Part shown: one piece after another, positions 1 through 10,761 of the stretch | Numbering within the stretch: position 1 is the first letter of the stretch | How the letters are laid out: the number at the start of each line of letters is the position of its first letter | DNA from: Blastomyces gilchristii SLH14081 | Lineage: Eukaryota; Ascomycota; Eurotiomycetes; Onygenales; Ajellomycetaceae | Reading direction: 5' to 3' | DNA: 64,000 nt | Assembly (NCBI RefSeq): GCF_000003855.2 | Contig: NW_003101663.1 | Coordinates: forward strand, 397,715 to 461,714 | Notes under the pieces: model-generated | Databases searched by the model: none | What the model saw: the letters and a program-made list of their open reading frames with translations, nothing else | Told to the model about the DNA's origin: nothing | Position numbers and translations under genes: made by a program

Positions 1-1942
1 ATTAGTGAATAGTTCATATCCGGCGGCAGTAAAAGAGCCTCATCCTTTTCGAAGCTGCGCGCCCTAGCTTCGTGCATTGTTACGTACGGTGCATAGCGGC
101 CCTCGATGGAGACGCGGTATTTTATCTCCGGCGGGAATGAAGAGGTTGTATATGCCTTTCCACCCTTTGACGATGGTGGCTCGATGTGAGGGATGATATC
201 GTCGATAGAGACGTCTCGTAGGCGGAGTAGATCAAAGGCTGAGCGGGGGTTGTGGTCGCAGTGAACGGCGAAACCTTTGCGTGCCCATAGGGTCGATGGG
301 AATTTGGTGTTCTCGAGTAGTGTTTGTAATTCTGTGACCTGTTCCTGGACTTGGCTGAAGTGTTCCCAGCGCTTATCACCGACGACTCCAACCTCTCGAC
401 CGCGGGCGGTGAGGCGTAGATCTGCATTATCGGAGCGGGTGGAGATGCGATACTCACTCCGCGAGGTGAACATTCGGTAGGGCTCAGAGACGCCCTTTGT
501 GATGAGGTCATCGATCATGATGCCGATGAAGCTATCCGAGCGGGAAAGAGTGAATGGAGGCTTTCCCTTAGACGCTAAGCCGGCGTTGATACCAGCTAAA
601 ACACCCTGTCCTGCAGCTTCTTCGTAGCCCGTAGTGCCATTGACCTGGCCCGCGAGATAGAGGCCGCTGATTAGTTTAGTTTCTAGTGTTGGTCGTAGCG
701 AGCGTGGATCGACGTAGTCATATTCTACTCCGTAACCAGCCTGGAGCATATGGACATTTTCTAGCCCGGCAACCGTTCGAAGCATAGCAAGTTGCGCATC
801 GGCGGGGATTGTCATCGAGATGCCATTTGGGTAGATAACTTCATTTGGTTCAAAGCCCTCGGGCTCCAGCCAGATCATATGTCGCTGTTTGTCTTTGAAT
901 CGGATGATTTTGGACTCGAGGGATGGACAGTATCGAGGACCTTTCACCGTCTCGCGAATGTGGATGGATTTGTCAAGGTTGTCCCTGACAATCTGATGCG
1001 CGGCCTCATTGGTATAGGTAGACCAGCAAGGGAGCTGGTCCTCATCATTGACATCTACTCTCTTGTTTAGATACGAAAATGGAACGGGTGGAGAGTCTCC
1101 TGGTTGGACTTGTAAGTTCGAGAAGTCGATCGTCTTCTTGTCAAGTCGGGGAGGTGTTCCTGTCTTTAGTCGACCAAGCTTGAATCCGGCCTCACGCAAG
1201 GACTTGCTTAATCCAAATGTGGCTGCTTCCCCCATACGGCCTGAGGGGAAGGATTCAAGCCCAATATGTATCTCTCCGCCGAGGAATGTGCCTGTTGTAA
1301 TAATCACACGTCCAGTCGGTATCACCTCGCCAGACTCCAGTCGTACACCGACAATTTTCCCTTGAGACCCCTCAGGTGAGTGATCCTTTGAAACAACAAT
1401 GTCCCCCACTTTGCCCTCAACAATGCTTAACCCGGGCGTATTGCTCAATTCTTCCAACATATTTTTCTGATACAACACACGGTCGATCTGGGCTCTGGGA
1501 CCCCAGACAGCCTCGCCCTTGGACCTGTTCAATATCCGAAATTGGATCCCAGCCTTATCAGTAACCTTGCCTGCCACTCCATCTAGCGCATCGATCTCCC
1601 GTATCATGGTCCCTTTGCCGATTCCGCCGATACTGGGATTGCACGAGCATACGCCGATGTTCGAGCGAGAGGGCGTTACGAGGGCGGTTCGGGCTCCCAA
1701 GCGGGCAGCAGCAGCGCATGCTTCTGAACCAGCATGGCCGCCTCCGATGACAACAACATCGTAAGGTCTAGAAGGCAGCTATATTTTAGTATATTTCGCA
1801 CAATCCACCGCCGGGATATCACTGGGGGAACTGACTGGGCATCTGAGTTCACAGTCGCAAATGTTCTGACACTTCGAGAGGGTCGTGGACGAGAAACACA
1901 GGCCCAGCGGAGTGCTGTAAATGGCCGTGTTCTCAAATACAT
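1..1942 (-). CDS. MTO1: Mitochondrial tRNA uridine modification enzyme MTO1/GidA (5' part, runs off the left edge)
   Basis: MTO1 is the FAD-dependent partner of MSS1 that installs the 5-carboxymethylaminomethyl group on wobble uridine 34 of mitochondrial tRNAs. The minus strand encodes the Rossmann FAD-binding start [16 protein letters not shown] followed by the GidA signature [11 protein letters not shown], and near position 1 the GidA C-terminal-type stretch LPPDMNYSL. The last 100 or so residues lie outside the window. I place the start at 1942: exon 1 (1942-1823) encodes a 40-residue, arginine-rich, acid-poor presequence ([13 protein letters not shown]...), typical of mitochondrial import. 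A 44-nt intron (1822-1779, GTGATA...TATAG) restores the frame to exon 2 (1778-1). The intron is near the lower size limit. The frame remains open from 1778 to 1 wherever I checked it. The start codon lies only 115 bp from the left LTR of the neighbouring element. Confidence 0.93.
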
Positions 1943-2057
1943 CGTAACAGTCCAGCAGAAATAAATCCAGATACACTGCCAGAAACCTGATCCATCAGCG
2001 CAACCTCGGTGTAAATCAAAAAAGTGTAGTAGCACGTGATTTATATTAGTTGATTTC
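1943..2057. promoter_or_regulatory. Residual MTO1 promoter, cut by retroelement insertion
   Basis: These 115 bp are all that remain of normal-GC sequence between the MTO1 start codon and the left LTR. The final five bases (ATTTC, 2053-2057) are duplicated after the right LTR at 21876-21880, so the original upstream sequence of MTO1 continues there. No TATA element or factor site is clear. Confidence 0.5.
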
Positions 2058-2175
2058 TGTAGCATCCGCCCTAGTGGCGTTGCCGTAGCGACCGCTCCGC
2101 CTACACGTGATCTCATATGTAATATATATATAGCTAGCTCTTCCTACACGAATACAATGAATTAACCATCCCACA
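2058..2175 (+). repeat. Left LTR of the composite element
   Basis: This is a 118-bp terminal repeat, TGTAGC...CCCACA, with TGT/ACA inverted ends and an internal TATATATATA run that could act as a TATA element. It matches the right copy except for two transitions near the end (ATGA here, ACGG in the right copy). It keeps several CpG and GG/CC dinucleotides, unlike the DNA it borders. Confidence 0.93.
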
Positions 2176-2196
2176 GGTTATAGCCCGGATAGCACA
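2176..2196 (+). other. Probable primer binding site (half-tRNA type)
   Basis: Directly after the left LTR comes GGTTATAGCCCGGATAGC. Copia elements often prime from a half tRNA cut in the anticodon loop, giving a site that starts GGTTATGAGCCC for initiator tRNA-Met. This sequence is one base short of that pattern, so the primer tRNA is uncertain. It also contrasts with its surroundings in keeping CCC, GG and CG. Confidence 0.5.
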
Positions 2197-2699
2197 TTTT
2201 TACAAAGAATTACATTTTTTTTACTTTTGTTTAAAAACACCTGTGTAAGCATTGAATGTGTTTATCTCAGATAGAAGAATTCTTTTATTACATTTATATT
2301 GTATATTTCAAGTGTATCTGCTTAACTGGCAATTGAAATAGCAGAACTCTATAGTATAATATAACATGTTTTTTTTTTTTTCAATTTCTTCATTCAATTC
2401 TTCTTTGACTGATGAGTGGTATGTCTACATCACAGAGTGATAAAAGAAGAACTTTATATTTATATTCTCACACTCAGATATCTATTAACAAAGAATCAGA
2501 GAAAATAGATACTATACTATATATAGAAGTCACAGAAGAGATTATGAAGTCATCTGTAAACAGTAGAGCAGACTATGAATCAGATAATAATATTTCAAGC
2601 TTATAAGCAATGTATACAGAAGTATAACACATAAGTATCATATCTAGAATAAGTTTAAATAATATAATATCAATGATATTTAATAATCTGATAGTATTC
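2197..2699 (+). other. AT-rich remnant between the outer LTR and the nested gypsy element
   Basis: This stretch should correspond to the 5' untranslated and gag start of the outer copia element. An open frame of 64 codons (2412-2606, MSGMSTSQSDKRRTLYLYS...) is the only uninterrupted piece. I recognise no domain in it, and its position suggests a gag fragment. Confidence 0.35.
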
Positions 2700-2959
2700 T
2701 GTATAAGAATAAGTGCTCACAGGTGATTATTCAGGTGTTTACAGCTTGACATAATATGTACTATTAACTACTAGAAGTATTCACAGTAGAAAGATAAAAT
2801 ATAGAGATTAAATGTATAATAGTATTCAAGCTGAGTTATAAATAGTATTTGTAAACTTCAGTCTATATAGTTATATATAGTCAAGAGCTGCTAGCTCTAT
2901 TAATTATATAAGAAATAGAAATAAAGATAAAGAATCTGTGAGAAGCAGAATTTCTTATA
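2700..2959 (-). repeat. Left LTR of nested gypsy element (3' LTR in coding orientation)
   Basis: This is colinear with 9586-9843 over its whole length, sharing for example TTAACTACTAGAAG and AAGCTGAGTTATAAATAG. Differences are almost all C/T and A/G transitions, and this copy has lost every CpG that the right copy retains. Confidence 0.85.
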
Positions 2960-3550
2960 TATTTCTCTCTCTCTAAGACTTTGTTTACAAAGTCTTTCAC
3001 TGAGTGACTTCATAGAATCAGCTCAGTACTGTAGTAATACTTACTAAAAACTTCATATTTATAAAAATCTTAGTGAGGAAAAATCTCTTATTACTGTAAA
3101 GAGAAAAGAGTCTATCACTCAGTTTCTTATTCTATAAGATTCTTTATAATCTACAGATTCTTCTCTAACTATCATACAGATCTATCTCATATCTTTTATA
3201 TAGAAGAGTTTCAGTTAACTCTCAATTATTTTCATAAGATTCTTATATAATTATTACACAGATTTATCTTACAAATAAATTACTCTCTATAAGATTATTC
3301 TTATTAAAGAGAAGTATTCACAAGTTAATCTTTTACTTATTCTTATAAATCATTATTCTTTAACACTGTAGAATTGTGAGAAATTTTTCATTCTTTCATT
3401 AACTCTGTAAAATTATAGAATTAAGATATTCATAGTCTGTAATCACTCTTTATAATTATATAGAAAGATTCAGATCTGTAATTTATAATCACTCTTATTT
3501 ACTAAAGTAATCTAACTATTCTATGAAATCACTTACAGTGTAAGTAAATC

Positions 3551-3564
3551 TCTTTAAAGTAGTA
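3551..3564. repeat. Target site duplication (left) of SINE-like element 1
   Basis: TCTTTAAAGTAGTA occurs here and again, without change, at 3946-3959, directly abutting the two ends of the element. Confidence 0.88.
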
Positions 3565-3945
3565 GTAGTGCCCTGGTGGCTGAATGGTTAATGCAGCCAC
3601 CTGATAGCACCTTGGCGTGGGAAATCAAGGCGCGTGGGTTCGAAACCCGCAGGGGATACATTAAATCCAGAACTCAAGCACCTCAGGTTTCTAATAAATA
3701 CAGAGGTGTATAAATCACTTCAATGAATCACTCTATATTCCTGGGCTGAGAAGTTATTATTGTATGTATTTAATTGTCACTTCTTTGTATTTTTCTATAT
3801 TCTTGTTATTTTAGCATGGTCTCAACACCTGTATTTCCTCCTGTATAATCAACACTTAATCTGTATTTAACATCATACAAGGACTCATCATAAGCTCCGC
3901 TTGCATATGAGTATAATGAAAGAATAATAATAATAATAATAATAA
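3565..3945 (+). mobile_element. tRNA-headed SINE-like element 1 (381 bp)
   Basis: The element starts with a tRNA-like module: an A box TGGCTGAATGG at 3577-3587 and a near-perfect B box GGTTCGAAACC at 3637-3647, about 50 bp apart, the layout of an internal RNA polymerase III promoter. A GTGGG/CCCGC T-arm hairpin surrounds the B box, but the acceptor stem does not pair well, so this is not a working tRNA gene. A body of about 260 bp without a reading frame follows, then an (AAT)n tail at about 3923-3945. A perfect 14-bp target duplication flanks it. Together these define a SINE moved by a LINE-type machinery. Its CC, GG and CG content is normal although it lies in sequence nearly devoid of them, so it arrived late or escaped mutation. 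Confidence 0.85.
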
Positions 3946-3959
3946 TCTTTAAAGTAGTA
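3946..3959. repeat. Target site duplication (right) of SINE-like element 1
   Basis: This is an exact copy of the 14 bases at 3551-3564, immediately after the AAT-repeat tail. Confidence 0.88.
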
Positions 3960-5989
3960 TAAATATCTCAGATCTGTCTGTAAAATCTTATCTTCTTTTC
4001 TCTTTTTCTATAACAGCTCTTATTCTTATAAACTGTGAGTATTTTTATTCATCTGTAAAGTGTTTTTACTCAGATAATAGAGAGAGAGTGTTTCTGATAA
4101 TATTCATATATTAATTCAAGAACTTCTTAAGAATAAAAATTTTTTCAATTTCAATATCTTTATAAATAATGTCTGACTGCTGTTAAGCTTCTTATAAGCA
4201 TTCTCACAACTTCTCTGATTACTTTTTACTAACTGATAAAGTAGAGATACTGCTGCTTATAATTATATCTTTACTTCTCTCAGCTCTGTCATCACATCTG
4301 ATCTTCAGATCAGTGATTAACTTCATATCTCTCTCAGATCAGTCTCTGACTTTAAGTAGTATAGTTCTTCTCTTTGCTATAAGTCTTCTTATAAGTAATT
4401 TCTTACAGATTCTAGCTAATAGTTCTTATAAAGCTCTCAGTGTTATCAGTGTCTTCTGTAACTCTATAAGTCTATAATCATCTTCTCTCTGCCTGTATAA
4501 TCTCTGATCAGATATATATAAATATATCTAGATTTCTCATCAATGATTCTCATACTGCAGCACATTTTCACAATTTTATTATTAATAAGAGATGAGTTCT
4601 CAGATACTCATAAAATCTGAATAATTAAGATAATATAAATATTATGAATTTGTAATAAGAGTTAATCTGAGCAGATGAGCTCTCTCTTCATATTTTAATT
4701 ATTTTCAGACTGAATACTTCAGTATAACTGAGAGAGTAAATACAGCTTTATAAGAAATATCTAATTATATATATAGACAGTCAGTTCTCAAGACTGTGTT
4801 ATAACTGTATACACTCTGATATTCAGCTTCTCTGAAGTCTGTGCATTTCTGACAGTCTTTATATCAAATATAATAATTATCTGTACTGCAGATATAATAC
4901 TCTCTGCTTCTTTAAAAAGAGAAATTAATAGTTATGAGAGAATTAAGTGTCATAGATATTAAGAGTATAAGTATAGATTTTCTTTATTTTTTCTTTATTA
5001 ATCTCTAAATTATGTTCACAGCTCTGTTTGTTTTCTGTTTTTTAACTTTAATAAGAATATGATTTCTTCTTTTCTTATATACACTGCAGACTGTTCATCT
5101 CAGTAGAAACTTATTATTTTATAGACTAGAATTTATAAATAACAGTGTTAATATCTTTATTATAATCAGATTCTTAGCAAAGACTGTATTATTCTGACTT
5201 ATTAGAATTCACAGTATAAAAGTCATGTCTTAGCTTCTACAGATGTTTTATCTGCTTAGATAATTCTTAAGTGAACTCATTTATCTTATCAGAATACTCT
5301 TATCACTGAATCTTGAATCAGAGCTTGTAATCTTACTTCTCTAAGTTAATAATTTCTTTGATCTGATATTCTCTTTCACTCTCTAGTACTTTATAAATAG
5401 AGTGATGAGTTACAGAGTTCTCTTCTGAGAATTTCTTATATTTATAAAGTAAAGAGATATGAAAAATATTATATATCTATAACTCAGATGACAGTTTCAA
5501 TCTATAGAACTGTAAACTAACTTTCTTTATAATCTTATAAGACTCTGTCTGTAAGAGATTCAGCTTCTTATTAAATCTCTACATAATAATATTTTCTAGA
5601 CTCAGTCAGTCTCTATCATCTTTTTTAAAACTCTTTGTAATATGCTTGAAGTTATAGTATCTCTTCTGATACTCTTAAGTCTTTCTCAAGAATTCATGAG
5701 CTTTCTTCTGAATCTTCTGAATTCTCTCAGTCTGTTCATAGATATTATCACACTTTATAGTATACTCTTACAGATTCATTAAGATTATCTGCAGATAAGT
5801 CTCAGTAAGTATCTCAAAGAGAGTTTTATCTATACTAACATGCTTTGAGTTATTATATATAAATTTTATAAATGATAATCAATGCATTCAGTTATTCTGA
5901 TTGTAATTGACAAAGTATTACAAATATTATTTTAATATACTTATCAGATATTCTATTTAATTATCTATCTATTAATGAAAAGTTATACT
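3960..5989 (-). other. Degenerate gypsy 3' region
   Basis: About 2 kb of AT-rich, stop-ridden sequence lies between the integrase core and the left gypsy LTR. By position it should hold the integrase C-terminus and untranslated region. I see no preserved motif and no open frame of note on either strand. Confidence 0.4.
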
Positions 5990-6210
5990 TAAATCTTATG
6001 AGATCTTTAATATAATTATTAGATCAGATTAGAACTCTTCTATGAAGATTAATTCTTTATCTGAGACAATGTTTATAGATAATTCATATAACTGAATCAT
6101 ATCACAGATGAAGATATGAGTCAAATTCTTTAACTTCAAGTTCTTACAGATGAGTATAAAGTGTGTTATCTTGATAAAGTAATTCACTATCACTAGCACA
6201 CTGTCAAAAC
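5990..6210 (-). pseudogene. Gypsy integrase core fragment
   Basis: The minus strand reads FDSVLVIVNYFIKITHFI and then LSINIVSDKELIF, the mutated counterpart of the retroviral-type integrase core that in intact gypsy elements reads like DSILVVVDRFTKMAHFI...IVSDRGPQF. The first catalytic Asp and the VSD motif remain, but stops follow shortly after. It is a relic. Confidence 0.75.
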
Positions 6211-7633
6211 AGGTATTATATATGTTCTTGCTTTCAGAGAGACTTATAAGAGTATTTATTTCTAGCTGTTCTCAAGGTTTCTGCAGAATAAGTAGAGAAG
6301 TAAGTTCTTTATATAGTCTGAATCATACTACTTATAAATTCTGATAAATAGTATAAGAATTCACTATCTTCTTTATAAGTTCTTGCATCTTCAGTCAGAA
6401 GTATTTTCTTATAAGTAACTCATGAGTTCTAGTGTCTATAAAATGATCTGTTAGAGAAGAGTCATGATATCTTTTAATAAGTTCTATACATAGAAACTTA
6501 TTTATAGATATATAAATTCAGCTCTCTCTTTATAAGAGACTATTTAAGTCTCTTTAATTCTTTATTTCTGCAGAGTTAATCTCTATTATAAGCAGTTTCT
6601 GAATATACTGAGTATATTCATTCTTCAGTTGCAGTTCAGACAATCTGAATAGAAGATTTTATAAAGACTTATACTCTGTTTCTTCTTATATCAGGTCTTT
6701 TACAGTACTTCTCAAAGTCTGCAAACTCTTCAGATTATAGATACTCTCTTTAAGAATTCTTACAGAGATTCTCAGAGTGTTGACTTTCAGTGTTGTAGAG
6801 AGTAGTTATACAGACTTCTTTTCTCTCTTCTTCTTCTTCTCTTATAGAGAATTGAGAGACTCTTCAGTTAATCTCTTTATAACACTCAGTCTGAGCATCT
6901 TATAAAGCTTTTCTATCTTCTCTAGTCTCTCTATATCTGTTATTCTAGTCTTCTTAACATAGTCTGATCTGTGAGAGAGTCTGTTCACTGAGTTCTTAGT
7001 TTTCTTAATATATTCTATCTTGAATCAGAACCTGCTCAGTCTCTGAGCTTAGTAAATCTACTACTGTGAGAGTTTCTTAATTGAAGTAAACTGTTATAAG
7101 CTATCATGATCAGTTTTAACAGTAATTACTGTTATAAGATTCTTAAAGTAGTAATATCAGTGATGAAAGAATTTCACTATTATAAGAAGCTTCTGATTAT
7201 AAATGCTATAGTTAATCTCTGTGAGTTATATCTTTCATAAGAAAAAGATCACTGAAACTCAGTTCTCATTTAACTGTAGTTATAAGACTATTTCTGAAAT
7301 TATAAAGAAGAAGACATCTATCTTTAATCTGATTAAGAGTAAGAAATCAAAGTGAAACAGTATCACTGTATTTATAAATATCTATTTCAATCTTATAAAG
7401 ACTCTGTAAGCTTCTAGAATAAGAAAGTTCTTACAGTTCTCTCTTCTTAACAATCTTTTCATTCTCTATTCATGAAATAACTTCTTCTTATTTCTACTCT
7501 TCAGCATGTCTGTAAGAGTTAAGAAGATTCTTATAAATATAAAGATAAATTATCTATAGAAATTCACAAAGCTTAGAAAGATCTGAATCTTATAAATACT
7601 AGTTAACTCTGATCATGATAGAATAGTCTCAAT

Positions 7634-8230
7634 TTATAAAGATTTCATCTGAATATCATCTGCAGTAATTATATATTCTAGGAAATTAATCTGATAGATA
7701 CTGAAGTTGTACTTTATAAGCTTAATATACAGTTCTGCCTCATCTAAGGTCTTCAACACACTTTGTATATACTCAGTATATTCTTTCTTCTTTACAGAGT
7801 ATACTATCACATCATTCAGATATATTATCACAAAGACATTCAGATATACATGAAGTGTTTTATTAATAAAAGACTGAAATGCTGCAGAGATATTAGCTAG
7901 ATTAAAAGACATCACTAGATATTTAAACAATCTCAGTGCAGTTCTAAAGACAGTCTTTCATTTATTCTCAGACTGTATTTATAGCTATGTATATATATTA
8001 ATTACATTCAGTTGTGTGAATATGACAGCTTCTGTGAGACAGTTAATCACATTTTCAATCAGAGACAGAGAATAGCAGCTCTTTATTATCTTGAAGTTCA
8101 GATTATAATAGTCTTTATACAATCTGAGATCTTCATTCTTCTTCTTTATAAACATCACAGAGGCTCTCACAGAGAACTGTGAAGATTGAATAAAGTCATT
8201 CTTCAGATTCTTCTTTACATAGGTCTGCAA
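7634..8230 (-). pseudogene. Gypsy reverse transcriptase fragment
   Basis: Two open pieces (8230-7985 and 7930-7634) carry RT palm and finger motifs. The first has VMFIKKKNEDLRLYKDY, equivalent to the VLVKKKDGSLRMCVDY block. The second has VMSFNLANISAAFQSFIN and VIIYLNDVIVYS, where the catalytic YxDD reads YLND, so the first catalytic Asp is lost. The order and spacing match Ty3/gypsy Pol. Stops separate the pieces, and the protein cannot be functional. Confidence 0.9.
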
Positions 8231-8563
8231 GACCTCTGTCTTATAATAAGAGAGCTTATAGATTGATTCTCAGAAGAGTTTCTGCTCTTCTATTAAATTT
8301 ATTATCAGATTCTTCTCACAGTGAGAAGAAAGCTCAGCTATTTTTACTGAGCTGAACATCTCTGTGAGATCTCAGTATTTCTCTGATATCTGAAGCTTAG
8401 TTTTCATGACTATGAGATTCTCAGACACTTGCAAAGTCATTACATAGATGAGCTTGTCTTCTCTAATTAACTCTGCAGTATCAACTGATTCTATCTCTGT
8501 GAGTGAGTCTGTTAACACTGATCAGAAGTATAAACCTGACTTGCAGACAGCTATGTGTGAATT

Positions 8564-8860
8564 GTGTCTTTGAAGCTATACAAGTCTCAAATACATGTCA
8601 TCTGTGATGTTCATGATAATCACAGTTTCTGCAAATCTTCTCCAGGTTTCAGAGAGATCTTGCAATTCAAAGATGACTCTCACAAGTCTCTCAGCTCTTC
8701 GCGGGTCTGTGGCTCTCACAGTGATCTGCAAGTGATGAATGAGAGTCATCAGTTTCTTCAGAATTAAGAGCTTAGAGCCTTGCTCAATGAGCTTGTTCTG
8801 CATGTCTTTATTCAGCCTCTTTGTAAATATCATTATTCAGGTCTTGTTTCAGAGCCCTGT
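8564..8860 (-). pseudogene. Gypsy gag fragment
   Basis: An 85-codon open stretch (8833-8576) reads LNKDMQNKLIEQGSKLLILK..., resembling the retrotransposon Gag helical region that precedes the zinc knuckle. It lies upstream of RT in the expected order. A few CpG-containing triplets survive here (near 8698-8706). The assignment rests mostly on position. Confidence 0.5.
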
Positions 8861-9585
8861 TTTTACAGGTCTCAATTCATATCATAATTTCATAAAGTGC
8901 TGTGAGTAGTCTTCATCAGATTTCTCACCTCTTTTTCTAATATTAATAATCACAGCTCAGATGTTCTCTGTTCAGCTCACAGAGTCTCTTAACTTATTCT
9001 CTAGATAGGTCTTAAGAACAGATCAGTGAGATCTCTTATAATCATTCTCTAGATAGTTCAGCCAGTTCTTAACTTCAGTGTAATAGAGATCTATTATTAT
9101 ATAGATGACAGCTTCTTCATCTTTCATATCACACAGCTGAGCTTGTGAGTCAATTTCAAATACAAACTTGTAAAAGCTTTTATAGATTGTGATTTAATAA
9201 GTGATCTTAAGTGATTACAGCTTAAGAAAGTTTCTTTTCAGTTTGCAGATATCTCTGAAGATTATGTTTAAAGACTCAGTTTAAGAGTGTTTACAGATAG
9301 TAAGCATTTCTTGTAGAAAAATAGCTTAATTCTGTAAGAGATACTCAAGAATATTCTTTACTGAGATTGATTTGTTCAGAGATTTGAAGAATTTCTCTAT
9401 CACAGATGTAGAGAATGATGTTCTATAAGTAATTGATAAGTTCTCTAAGACTTCTTTTACAGAGATTATTCATGATTCAGATGACTGCTTCTGAGTGTCT
9501 GTAGTAGAGTTCACAGAGATTAAAGCATGTAAGTTTCTAGTTCTTTCAGTCATAATAAGTGATTACTGACTGACTGAGCTTGAAA

Positions 9586-9843
9586 TGTAAGAATAAGTAC
9601 TTGCAGATGATTATTCAAGTGTTTGCAGCTTGACATGATATGTACTGTTAACTACTAGAAGTATTCACAGTAGAAAGATAAAATGTAGAAGTTAAATGTA
9701 TAATAGCATTTAAGCTGAGTTATAAATAGTATTCACAAACTCCAGTCTATATAGTTGTGTGTAGTCAAGAGCCGCTAGCTCTATTGATTATATAAGAGAT
9801 AGAAATAGAGATAAAGAATCTGCGAGGAGCGGGATTTCTTACA
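9586..9843 (-). repeat. Right LTR of nested gypsy element (5' LTR in coding orientation)
   Basis: This is a 258-bp repeat with ends TGTAAGAA/TTCTTACA, matching 2700-2959. It keeps GCCGC, GCGAGG and GCGGG near its end, where the left copy has only A/T-shifted versions, so the two LTRs have mutated unequally. Confidence 0.87.
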
Positions 9844-9847
9844 TTCT

Positions 9848-10158
9848 GTGACAGAATAAGTATATATTGAGTAGTCATCTCTGCAGCAGATGATTTCAAA
9901 TCTGAGATTCACAAATATTAAAAGAATGTTTAAAAAGTCATTAACATCAAAGCTGTAATTATATTTAATGATAATAACTATAAGATCTAATGTATAGAAA
10001 TTCTTACAGATACTGAAGTCATCAGCAGATCTGACATTCTTATAAAGAATCAATATATCTGTTCAGAAGACATCAGTTAAGATATATTAAGTGTTAAAAA
10101 ATAAAGTATTTATATCAAAACACTGTATCAATGTATGTTGCAGTTCTTATTAGAACCT
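9848..10158 (+). pseudogene. Copia gag-like fragment
   Basis: The plus strand reads VINIKAVIIFNDNNYKI followed by CIEILTDTEVI, similar to the start of Ty1/copia Gag where a conserved NYxxWxxxM motif occurs (the Trp codon is now a stop). It continues the outer copia element on the far side of the gypsy insertion. The similarity is short. Confidence 0.45.
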
Positions 10159-10690
10159 GTATATACATAGACTGACCGTGTGACCGTGTCTGAGACCAGG
10201 ACCAGATTTTTTGATAGTCTTATTATCAATTCGACTGATCTCATTACACGGTTTTAACATTAGATAGTAGTCTCATACTGTCTCAGTGAGACTTACTGTC
10301 TACTCTTGTCACATTTTCCAAATGAGACCATGATTTCCACTTCTCAATTTAAATTATTTTTATTGCTTTAAATGACTTTAAATCTCATTTGAGCATTACC
10401 AAAAAGCGTTACTTTTTAAAAAATTAAAAATAGTCTAAAAAAAACCTTAAAATGTCTAAAAATAGTAACTTTATACCAAGAATGGGACTAAATAGGACCA
10501 AATGAGACCACTTTCTCATTTTTTTCAAGTCATGGTTCCATTTTAAGATCTGATATATAGTCACTTTACATGTTTTTTTAATAGTCAGTCCCAGCGGGAT
10601 TCACGCCAAGAAATGTATGAGATCAGATCAAATGAGACTAAATGTGAAATTCATGATCTCAGCGGCCAGTCTATATATACAACTATTAAA
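10159..10690 (+). repeat. Internal LTR-like repeat, copy A
   Basis: The part TGTATATACATAGACTGACC...GACCAGG at 10159-10200 is matched by a decayed copy at about 13863-13910. The part GGGATTCACGCCAAGAAATG to CAGTCTATATATA at about 10594-10679 is matched at about 19673-19753. This copy keeps many CpG and GG/CC, the others do not. It probably marks the LTR of a second copia element nested in the first, with its partner LTR split by the hAT insertion. Exact ends are not resolved. Confidence 0.6.
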
Positions 10691-10747
10691 ACTCTTGAGT
10701 CAGATAATACAGTCATACTATGAGAAAGAATTGAAGTTGAATATACT

Positions 10748-10761
10748 GTCTCACTTGCAAA
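10748..10761. repeat. Target site duplication (left) of SINE-like element 2
   Basis: GTCTCACTTGCAAA here is repeated exactly at 11834-11847. Confidence 0.82.

Larger units (their letters stand above)
2700..9843 (-). mobile_element. Nested, degenerate Ty3/gypsy LTR retrotransposon
   Basis: Two about 258-bp LTRs (2700-2959 and 9586-9843) enclose minus-strand remains in the gypsy order gag (near 8833-8576), reverse transcriptase (8230-7634) and integrase (about 6210-5990). The right LTR starts TGTAAGAA and ends TTCTTACA. The left copy is more decayed (TGTATAAG...TTCTTATA). ATTCT occurs at both outer edges (2696-2700 and 9843-9847) and may be the target duplication, though this would overlap the TG/CA ends by one base. 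Every coding part contains stops and frameshifts, many explained by TGG becoming TGA or TAA. A SINE-like element has inserted into it at 3565-3945. Confidence 0.85.

Noticed and set aside
1676..2116. 146-codon minus-strand frame across MTO1 exon 1 and the left LTR
   Set aside because: It is the MTO1 presequence frame reading on through the intron and upstream into the LTR. The real exon is 1942-1823.
3565..3660. Functional tRNA gene
   Set aside because: A and B boxes and a T-arm are present, but the acceptor stem does not pair and the unit continues into a body with AAT tail and target duplications, so it is the head of a SINE-like element.
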